Below, piece by piece: positions 12,791 to 17,861 of a DNA stretch of 17,861 bases. How positions within the stretch are numbered: the stretch's first letter is position 1; each line of letters begins with the position of its first letter. Origin of the DNA: JBBATK01 sp040398805 (lineage in GTDB: Bacteria; Bacteroidota; Ignavibacteria; Kapaibacteriales; NICIL-2); NCBI GenBank assembly GCA_040398805.1, contig JBBATK010000019.1, positions 1 to 17,861 of the forward strand, written 5' to 3'. The notes below the pieces were generated by a model. It was not told where the DNA came from, did no database searches, and was given only the letters and a program-made list of their open reading frames with translations. Position numbers and translations under genes: made by a program.

Positions 12791-15160
12791 CACGAGGAAG
12801 AATCCCTGTTGATACTCCGTCGAAATCGTGTTCGTGCGCGGGTTGTAGCGCTGAAGGAAGATGTTCTGATGATTCGAGATGTTCTGGATGTCGATGGCGA
12901 ACTCCATGGTGCTCCATCCATATTCCCAGCGGTAGCCCACGCGAAGGTCCGTGCGGAAGTAGGGGGTCTGCCGTTCCGAGAACGCGCGGTCGGTTTGGAA
13001 CACGGCCGTTTTCTGTGCGGCGGACGCCGCCGTATCGAGCGGTGTCAGGAAACGTCCGCCCGTCAGACTCATGCGCACATTCACGAACAGCGTGAAGTCG
13101 GGCGTGAGCTCCCACTCCTTACCCGTGAGCAGGTTCGCCACATAGCCCGAGTTGAACGCGGTGTTGCGCGAGACGCCGTCGCTGCCCTTGTAGGTGGAGT
13201 TGAACAGCGACGCCGTGGCCAGTGCATAGAAGCCGTCGGTGAAGAAATGCTCTGCAGTGAGTTCCACGCCTATGTTACGACCCGTGCCGGTGTTCACGAG
13301 ACTGTCCTCCAGGTCCGGACCGAAATCGTTGCCGCCGTTGAGTGCGCTGTACGAGGAGGAATGACGGGTGACGGGGACGTCGAAGAGCGCTTGCATGTAT
13401 CCCTCCGCCCGCACCCGTATGCGGTTCGTGGGCGTCCACTCGGCACCGACCACGCCGTGATGGGACTTCGTGAACCCCATGCCCGCGTTCGTCGCCACGG
13501 GTACGCCGCCTTCGAGCGTCAACACATGATACGACTGCGGTGACTGTGTCTGTGCGTGCAGGCCGTAGCCAGCATTCAGGGAGATGTTGTCGGACACGAA
13601 GACCTGAAGTCCTGCGCGAGGTCCGGCGGTAAAGGCCTTACCGAAGGTATACTGCTGTGCATGGACACCCGCCGTGGCCACGAATACCTGCGAGATGATA
13701 TGGCGGATGCCCGCATAAGCCTGAGTCAGCACGCTCGTGCTGTCGCTGCGGAACGCGTAGCGTTCCCGAGGCGTGCTCATGTCCACGCGGGCGGAGATAT
13801 CGGCGATCCTGTTGTCCACGATGAAGCCTGCCTGCAGGGTGGTGGCGGCGGACAGTTTGTGCCGAAGCGAGCCGACGGCGCTGATGGTGGAGAGGACGTT
13901 CTTCACGCTCGTGTTGCGGGAGGGAGTGCGATCGGTCCAATCCAGGGTGTCGATGGCGACCTCTTGGTCGAAGCCGCTGTAGCCTAGCGTCAGCGACGCA
14001 CGGGTGCGGTCGCTCAGGGTGACATCGTAGCGAAGACCCGACCACATGGAACGGAACTTCACATACAGGTCCTGATTGGGATCTCCGTAAAAGTTCTTCG
14101 TCGTCGTGTCGATATCGTTGCCGGGAAAATCCACATTGCTCATTCCGCCCGTGGCGAATAGCGTCAGCGTGCCGCCGTCGTGGATGGGCATGGTGGCGTG
14201 AAGGCTAAGGTCTTGATAGACGGGCACGGACTTGCCCACACCCACATCGATACCGAGGTTCGAGAACAAGGCAAGGGTGGAGTAGCGGTAATTCATGAGG
14301 AAGGATCCGCCGTTGCCGAGCGGACCCTCGACACCGCCTTCCAAACCGTTGAAGCCCATCATGACGGTGTACTCCATCTTCTCGTTGTTACCCGGCCGCA
14401 TGCGCAGGTCGAACACGCCTGCCACAGCGTTACCGTACTGCGCGGGGAAGGCCGAGGAAAAGAAGTCGCTCTTCGCCAGCAGATTGTTGTTCAGCATGCT
14501 CACAGGTCCGCCCGATGTTCCCAGAGCGCCGAAGTGATTGGGATTGGGGATGTTCATGCCTTCCATCTGCCAGAGCATGCCCGCGGGCGAGTTGCCGCGC
14601 ACGACGATGTCGTTCCGAGCATCGTTGGCACCCACCACGCCAGCGAAGTTCTGTGCCATGCGGGAAGGATCGCCCAGCGCGCCCGCATACCGCTTGGTGT
14701 CGTCCGTATTGAAGGTACGGCCCGAAACCATGGCCATCTCGGAATTCAGCACGAGTTCGTCCTGCTCTCGGGAATGCGTCACGACAAGCTCCTTGCTCTG
14801 TACGGAGTTCTCGCTCATGGGGATGTCCATCACCACTTCCTTGCCCGAGGTCACGAGCACATTGTCCATGCGCACGGGGTTGTATCCTATGCTCTGCGCC
14901 ACGAGGGTGTAGCGTCCGGCGGACAAACCGCTGAGACGGAAGACACCTTTCAGGTCGGACACCGCGCCACGAACAAGACTGTCGTTCCGCAACACCCTAA
15001 CGGTCACTCGCGGAACGGGCGCGTTCGACACGGCGTCGAGCGTGCGGCCGCGAAGGGTCTGACCCGGCGCAGATTTCGTGGCGGCGCTTTGCGCGTGCGC
15101 CTCCGGAAGAATCATGATTCCCGAGAAGACCGAGAGAAGAAGAAGGACGAATGCGTGCAT
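12767..15160 (-). CDS. TonB-dependent outer membrane receptor
   Basis: A 797-residue outer membrane protein. The start at 15160 gives a signal peptide (hydrophobic 4-19, cleavage near AHA|Q at 23-24); an in-frame extension to 15280 would overlap the upstream FNR-type box. Residues about 33-115 are a carboxypeptidase-regulatory-like domain (LRGRTLDAVSNAPVPRVTV, then GRYTLVAQSIGY), common in Bacteroidota receptors. The plug is at about 125-255 (NDIVVRGNSPAGMLWQMEGM, FPAQYGNAVAGVFDLRMRPG). The rest is a beta-barrel ending in Phe (TFRMTF), the usual outer-membrane insertion signal. Such receptors import siderophores, cobalamin, metals or glycans using TonB energy; the substrate is unknown. Two FNR-type boxes lie upstream and a Crp/Fnr gene is next in the same direction, suggesting control by redox, NO or another small signal. 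Confidence 0.9.
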   Translation of the reverse strand: MHAFVLLLLSVFSGIMILPEAHAQSAATKSAPGQTLRGRTLDAVSNAPVPRVTVRVLRNDSLVRGAVSDLKGVFRLSGLSAGRYTLVAQSIGYNPVRMDNVLVTSGKEVVMDIPMSENSVQSKELVVTHSREQDELVLNSEMAMVSGRTFNTDDTKRYAGALGDPSRMAQNFAGVVGANDARNDIVVRGNSPAGMLWQMEGMNIPNPNHFGALGTSGGPVSMLNNNLLAKSDFFSSAFPAQYGNAVAGVFDLRMRPGNNEKMEYTVMMGFNGLEGGVEGPLGNGGSFLMNYRYSTLALFSNLGIDVGVGKSVPVYQDLSLHATMPIHDGGTLTLFATGGMSNVDFPGNDIDTTTKNFYGDPNQDLYVKFRSMWSGLRYDVTLSDRTRASLTLGYSGFDQEVAIDTLDWTDRTPSRNTSVKNVLSTISAVGSLRHKLSAATTLQAGFIVDNRIADISARVDMSTPRERYAFRSDSTSVLTQAYAGIRHIISQVFVATAGVHAQQYTFGKAFTAGPRAGLQVFVSDNISLNAGYGLHAQTQSPQSYHVLTLEGGVPVATNAGMGFTKSHHGVVGAEWTPTNRIRVRAEGYMQALFDVPVTRHSSSYSALNGGNDFGPDLEDSLVNTGTGRNIGVELTAEHFFTDGFYALATASLFNSTYKGSDGVSRNTAFNSGYVANLLTGKEWELTPDFTLFVNVRMSLTGGRFLTPLDTAASAAQKTAVFQTDRAFSERQTPYFRTDLRVGYRWEYGWSTMEFAIDIQNISNHQNIFLQRYNPRTNTISTEYQQGFFLVPTFRMTF

Positions 15161-15266
15161 GGTGGTGCGTGAGTAGGTGGACAATGGTTGCGACGGCGAC
15201 TGCGAGAATAATCGCCGCGTGGGCTGATGACGCTGCGAAACTCGCACGTGAGGACGGAAGAAATCA

Positions 15267-15280
15267 TTGATGTTTATCAA
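15267..15280. promoter_or_regulatory. FNR-type box 1, TTGATGTTTATCAA
   Basis: This matches the classical FNR consensus TTGAT-N4-ATCAA exactly. It lies about 107 bp upstream of the receptor start. Its centre is 37 bp from that of box 2. The regulator encoded at 15371 has the residues that read TTGA half-sites. Confidence 0.7.
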
Positions 15281-15301
15281 GAGCGGCGGGAAGAGCGGGT
15301 T

Positions 15302-15319
15302 TCTTGACCTAGGTCAAGA
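15302..15319. promoter_or_regulatory. FNR-type box 2, perfect 18-bp palindrome
   Basis: TCTTGACCTAGGTCAAGA is a perfect palindrome containing TTGAC-N4-GTCAA, within the TTGA-N6-TCAA class bound by Crp/Fnr family proteins. It lies between the regulator gene and the receptor gene on the minus strand, so it probably controls the receptor. Confidence 0.75.
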
Positions 15320-15370
15320 GCGTTCCGTTCCGGATGACGAGGATGGTTGTGCCTAAACCCTTGTATACTG

Positions 15371-15964
15371 CTACCTCGCAGCGCGGATGCGCGAGAGCGA
15401 CTCAGGAGCAATACCGAGGAAGGAGGCGAGCATGTACTGAGGAACGCGTTGCACAAGCGAAGGATGCTCGCGCACGAAGTCCGCATAGCGCTCGGCGGCG
15501 GATTTCAGCTTGTAGGAATCCATCAATCTCATGGTGTCACCGATGACATACTCGGCGATGAGGCGTCCCAGCCGCTCGCCGCGAGGATCCGCGGCATACA
15601 TCCGTTGCAACTCGTCATAGGTCCACTCATACACGATGCTATCCTCCAAGGCCACGATGGAATGTCGCGCGGGGGTGCGTGTCACGAAACCCACATACTC
15701 CGTAACGAAATACGGCGCTTCGGAGAATCCCGCGGTATGCTCCTGACCGTCGATCTGCTGAATGTTCCTGAGCAGACCCTCGGTCACCAATCCCAGGCGG
15801 TCGTTCTTTTCGCCCATACGCAGCCAGTGCTCGCCCTTGGTCACCGTCACGGGGCGCGCATACTTCAGGAGTACTGCCAGCATCTCATCATCAATGGGCA
15901 TGAAGCGCTCGTACACCTGACGGATGAGACGGATATCGGAGTCGGGGATGGGGAAGTCTCTCAT
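15371..15964 (-). CDS. Crp/Fnr family transcriptional regulator
   Basis: A 197-residue protein of the size usual for Bacteroidota Crp/Fnr proteins. A cyclic-nucleotide-binding-like beta-barrel spans about 30-125 (VTVTKGEHWLRMGEKNDRLG, GLLRNI). A dimer helix and a short helix-turn-helix follow, ending in YMLASFLGIAPESLSRIR. The recognition helix carries Glu188, Ser191 and Arg192, the ExxSR triad that FNR-like proteins use to contact TTGA. The protein has no cysteine, so it cannot hold an FNR-type Fe-S cluster; heme, a nucleotide or another signal is possible. The ATG at 15964 is chosen over a GTG at 15994; neither has a clear Shine-Dalgarno. It sits upstream of the receptor gene in the same direction, with two matching boxes between them. 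Confidence 0.88.
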   Translation of the reverse strand: MRDFPIPDSDIRLIRQVYERFMPIDDEMLAVLLKYARPVTVTKGEHWLRMGEKNDRLGLVTEGLLRNIQQIDGQEHTAGFSEAPYFVTEYVGFVTRTPARHSIVALEDSIVYEWTYDELQRMYAADPRGERLGRLIAEYVIGDTMRLMDSYKLKSAAERYADFVREHPSLVQRVPQYMLASFLGIAPESLSRIRAAR

Positions 15965-16080
15965 GGATCGACGGTGAACGACATGGATTTCCACGTGATG
16001 GCAAAAGCAACGTCGGCAGCGACGTCGGACAAAAATATCACAGGAGATACTTCGACGGGAATGCCTCGCCGTGGAAACGC

Positions 16081-16108
16081 CAAAGGGCGACCGTGCGGTC
16101 GCCCTTTG
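16081..16108 (-). terminator. Strong hairpin terminator after tRNA-Ser
   Basis: A perfect 12-bp stem, CAAAGGGCGACC (16081-16092) and GGTCGCCCTTTG (16097-16108), with a 4-nt loop. It lies about 30 bp past the 3' end of the minus-strand tRNA gene and is followed on that strand by a run including GCGTTT. It also insulates the Crp/Fnr gene from upstream transcription. Confidence 0.75.
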
Positions 16109-16136
16109 TGTTGAATGTTCGGCCTGGAGGCGCTTG

Positions 16137-16226
16137 CGGAGAGGGCGGGATTCGAACCCGCGGTAGCGGTATAACCACTACGACGGTTTAGCAAACCGTT
16201 GATTTCAGCCACTCATCCACCTCTCC
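16137..16226 (-). tRNA. tRNA-Ser (anticodon GCU)
   Basis: On the minus strand, a 90-nt gene folds as a class II tRNA. The acceptor is GGAGAGG with CCTCTCC and discriminator G. The D arm includes GATGAGTGGCTGAAATC. The anticodon arm is CGGTTTGCTAAACCG with loop anticodon GCT. A long variable arm is built on GTAGTGGTTATACCGCTAC. The T arm is GCGGG-TTCGAAT-CCCGC. It decodes AGC/AGU serine codons. The 3' CCA is not encoded and must be added after transcription. Confidence 0.97.
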
Positions 16227-16288
16227 GTGTTTGAGCTCCGAAAGCGAGCACCGGACCGATATGTTCACTGCCGCACACGTGCGGGCCA

Positions 16289-16296
16289 CAAAAATA
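16289..16296 (-). promoter_or_regulatory. Possible tRNA-Ser promoter -7 box
   Basis: TATTTTTG on the minus strand fits TAnnTTTG, 62 bp upstream of the tRNA 5' end. No convincing -33 TTTG is seen at the usual distance, so support is modest. Confidence 0.35.
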
Positions 16297-16392
16297 CGAG
16301 AAAGTGCGAGCCGCGACGGAGTTTTTTCCGCGGTCCGAGGTTTTGCGCTCGTGCGTCCGTTGTGAGCTTCGGTAAACGCCCGAACCGGCTGG

Positions 16393-17319
16393 TCACTGGA
16401 TCTTCACCCGGGGGTCCAGCCACGCGTACACAAGGTCGCTCAGGAAATTGATGAGCACGAAGATGGTGGCCGAGAACAGCACGGCGCCTTGGATCATGGG
16501 GTAGTCCAATTTCTCCACGGCATCGAGCGAAACTTTTCCCAGACCCGGCCAGTTGAACATGTATTCGATGAAATACGCGCCGGCCAGCAGACCTGCGAAC
16601 CAACTGCCGACGGTGGTCACCACGGGGTTCAGCGCGTTGCGCAAGGTGTGTTTCAGGATCACGACGCCGTCGCTCAGACCTTTGGCCTTGGCTGTGCGCA
16701 CATAGTCCTGCCCCATCACATCCAGCATGCTCGATCGTGTCACCCGCGCGATGATGGCGAGTGGACGAATGCCAAGGGTCACAGCGGGAAGAACCAGATA
16801 CACAGCGCCTCTGTTCACATACCCCGAGATGGGGAACCAATCAAGCCACACGCCGAAGACCATCATGAACAATGCGGCCATGACGATGGAAGGGAGTGAT
16901 ATGCCGAACTGTGCGATGCCCATGATGACGGAGTCCAGCCAGGTGTTGGCCTTGATGGCGGCAAGCGTACCGAGTGCGATGCCCAGAATGGTCGCCACGA
17001 ACATGGCCACTCCGGCCAGCAACGCCGTGGCTTGCATGCGTTCGAAGATCACACTGAGCACCTCGCGGTTGGACGAGATGGAACGTCCTAAGTCGCCGTG
17101 CACCAATCGCTCCATGTACAAACCGTACTGCACGTACAGCGGTTTGTTGAAGCCGAACTGCTCCCGCAGCGCTTGGCGCGTGGCTTCGTCGGCCCGCTGT
17201 CCCAGCATCACGCGCGCGGGGTCGCCGTCGATGGAGCGCACAAGGAAGAACGACACCGTCACCACGCCGATGAGCGTGAGCAGAGTGTTGATGAGACGTC
17301 GGATGATGAAGGCGAACAT
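16393..17319 (-). CDS. ABC transporter permease, DppB/OppB family
   Basis: A 308-residue inner membrane protein of standard length for the DppB/OppB (BPD_transp_1) family. The N-terminus MFAFIIRRLINTLLTLIGVV is the typical first membrane helix. The periplasmic segment with PARVMLGQRADEATRQALRE (about 34-53) matches the family's N-terminal domain. Further helices lie at about 98-122, 134-158, 172-192, 230-252 and 276-298. The cytoplasmic coupling (EAA) loop is RTAKAKGLSDGVVILKHTLR (about 208-227), which docks on the ATPase subunit. The likely role is one of two permeases of a dipeptide, oligopeptide or nickel importer. Its partners (DppC-, DppD/F- and DppA-like) are not in the window. The gene stands alone, divergent from the SemiSWEET gene, with its stop about 165 bp from the tRNA. 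Confidence 0.92.
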   Translation of the reverse strand: MFAFIIRRLINTLLTLIGVVTVSFFLVRSIDGDPARVMLGQRADEATRQALREQFGFNKPLYVQYGLYMERLVHGDLGRSISSNREVLSVIFERMQATALLAGVAMFVATILGIALGTLAAIKANTWLDSVIMGIAQFGISLPSIVMAALFMMVFGVWLDWFPISGYVNRGAVYLVLPAVTLGIRPLAIIARVTRSSMLDVMGQDYVRTAKAKGLSDGVVILKHTLRNALNPVVTTVGSWFAGLLAGAYFIEYMFNWPGLGKVSLDAVEKLDYPMIQGAVLFSATIFVLINFLSDLVYAWLDPRVKIQ

Positions 17320-17466
17320 CGGTATTTGCGTAGGTTGTACGAAGATGGACGTCCGGGATACGGATGATATGACGGACGCCGGTTGCCCGAGAAATTACGA
17401 AATGTGATATTGCCGCGGCAGTTCACATCTGCGCTTCGCCACTTTTCCCACTCTCCTCTCCACTCC

Positions 17467-17718
17467 GTGAACCCTACCGACATCCTTGGATACGCCGCCG
17501 CTTTCCTGACCACCTTCGCCATGCTTCCGCAGGCGCTCCATGTCTATCGCACACAGCAGGTGGAGCAACTCTCGGCCCGCACCTTCGGCATGGCCACCGT
17601 TGGCGCCGTCTTGTGGATCGCCTACGGACTCATCATCGATAACACCGTCATCTTTCTTGCCAATGCCGTGGGCCTGTGCCTGGTGGGGTACATCTTCACG
17701 AAAAAAATGCGTGGGTGA
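17467..17718 (+). CDS. SemiSWEET sugar transporter
   Basis: An 83-residue protein with one MtN3/saliva (PQ-loop) three-helix unit, which works as a homodimer to carry sugars down their gradient. Helix 1 (about 6-22) ends with the conserved Pro21-Gln22 pair (FLTTFAMLPQ). Trp50 (GAVLWIAYG) and Asn66 (FLANAVG) sit where SemiSWEET proteins contact sugar. The C-terminus ends FTKKMRG. The start is taken as the GTG at 17467 because homologues begin just before the first helix and typical length is 80-95 residues. An in-frame TTG at 17383 would add 28 unrelated residues. No clear Shine-Dalgarno is present. The first helix, PQ loop and linker all look intact. Confidence 0.88.
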   Translation: MNPTDILGYAAAFLTTFAMLPQALHVYRTQQVEQLSARTFGMATVGAVLWIAYGLIIDNTVIFLANAVGLCLVGYIFTKKMRG

Positions 17719-17731
17719 GGTCCTGTCGTCC

Positions 17732-17770
17732 CCCCCCTCTCCCCGCGGGAGAGGGATGGGGTGAGGGCTT
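17732..17770 (+). repeat. Family C repeat
   Basis: CCCCCCTCTCCCCGCGGGAG followed by AGGGATGGGGTGAGGGCTT, a diverged copy of 971-1007 and 9231-9268, 13 bp after the SemiSWEET stop. It has a compact CTCTCCC-CGC-GGGAGAG hairpin that could also terminate transcription. Confidence 0.8.
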
Positions 17771-17788
17771 GACGTTCACAGCAATATC

Positions 17789-17848
17789 GGCGAGGTCTTC
17801 GAGCGCAGTCGAGAAGCAAGCGGGGTAGGCGGTTTGGAAGCTCAGCAC
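17789..17848 (+). repeat. Family B repeat followed by the start of family A
   Basis: A copy of the GCGAGGTCTTCGAGC element, 18 bp after family C, the same order and spacing as at 971-1083. The window ends at 17855-17861 with ACAGCCC, which looks like the first bases of another family A hairpin. Confidence 0.8.
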
Positions 17849-17861
17849 TCCGCTACAGCCC

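Noticed and set aside
14180..15172. 330-residue plus-strand frame
   Set aside because: His/Val/Arg-rich antisense shadow of the TonB-dependent receptor.
17383..17466. N-terminal extension of SemiSWEET from a TTG codon
   Set aside because: The added residues do not match the family and would make the protein longer than usual; no ribosome-binding site.

Overview
The window reads as a chromosomal fragment from the Bacteroidota/Chlorobiota (FCB) group, moderately GC-rich. It may come from an Ignavibacteria- or Kapabacteria-like lineage, but this is inferred from gene content only. The supports are a C-terminal type IX secretion sorting domain on a secreted esterase, a TonB-dependent receptor with a carboxypeptidase-regulatory-like N-domain, a short Crp/Fnr protein of the Bacteroidota type, and Bacteroidota-style promoters (TTG and TAnnTTTG) in front of the antitoxin, Fic and perhaps tRNA-Ser genes.

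Layout. 1-1735: a RHH-antitoxin/MazF-PemK operon sits between oppositely oriented arrays of intergenic repeats. Family A is an 87-bp unit with two GC-rich hairpins; B is about 58 bp; C is about 38 bp. 1736-2809: a class II Fic AMP-transferase with a C-terminal winged helix. 2905-9094: an accessory block holding a HEPN-like protein (-), a zinc metalloprotease-like protein (+), a small membrane/secreted ORF (-), a WYL regulator operonic with a large DUF2779 nuclease-like protein (+), and a repeat-solenoid protein (+). One exact 19-bp near-palindrome, CGCGACACATTATGTCGCA, occurs three times here and always lies between or in front of these genes. I propose that it is the WYL protein's operator and that the block is one regulon, possibly an undescribed defence or stress system. 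9231-12609: a TPR protein, a secreted CE1-like hydrolase, about 450 bp with no convincing gene, and a DUF6428 protein with a Cys-rich tail. 12680-15994: a TonB-dependent receptor whose 3' end is tandemly duplicated, two FNR-type boxes upstream of it, and a Crp/Fnr regulator with the matching recognition residues. 16081-17861: terminator, tRNA-Ser(GCU), a DppB/OppB-type permease, a SemiSWEET transporter, and another C-B repeat pair running into the window end.

How the genes may work together. The left half is rich in toxin- and defence-type families: MazF, Fic, HEPN, a PD-(D/E)XK/exonuclease-like protein and a metalloprotease. In the regulon model the WYL protein represses its own operon and three other transcription units until an unknown signal relieves it. 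The right half looks like ordinary envelope, transport and housekeeping functions. All functions are read from sequence motifs and remembered family patterns; no database search was run.
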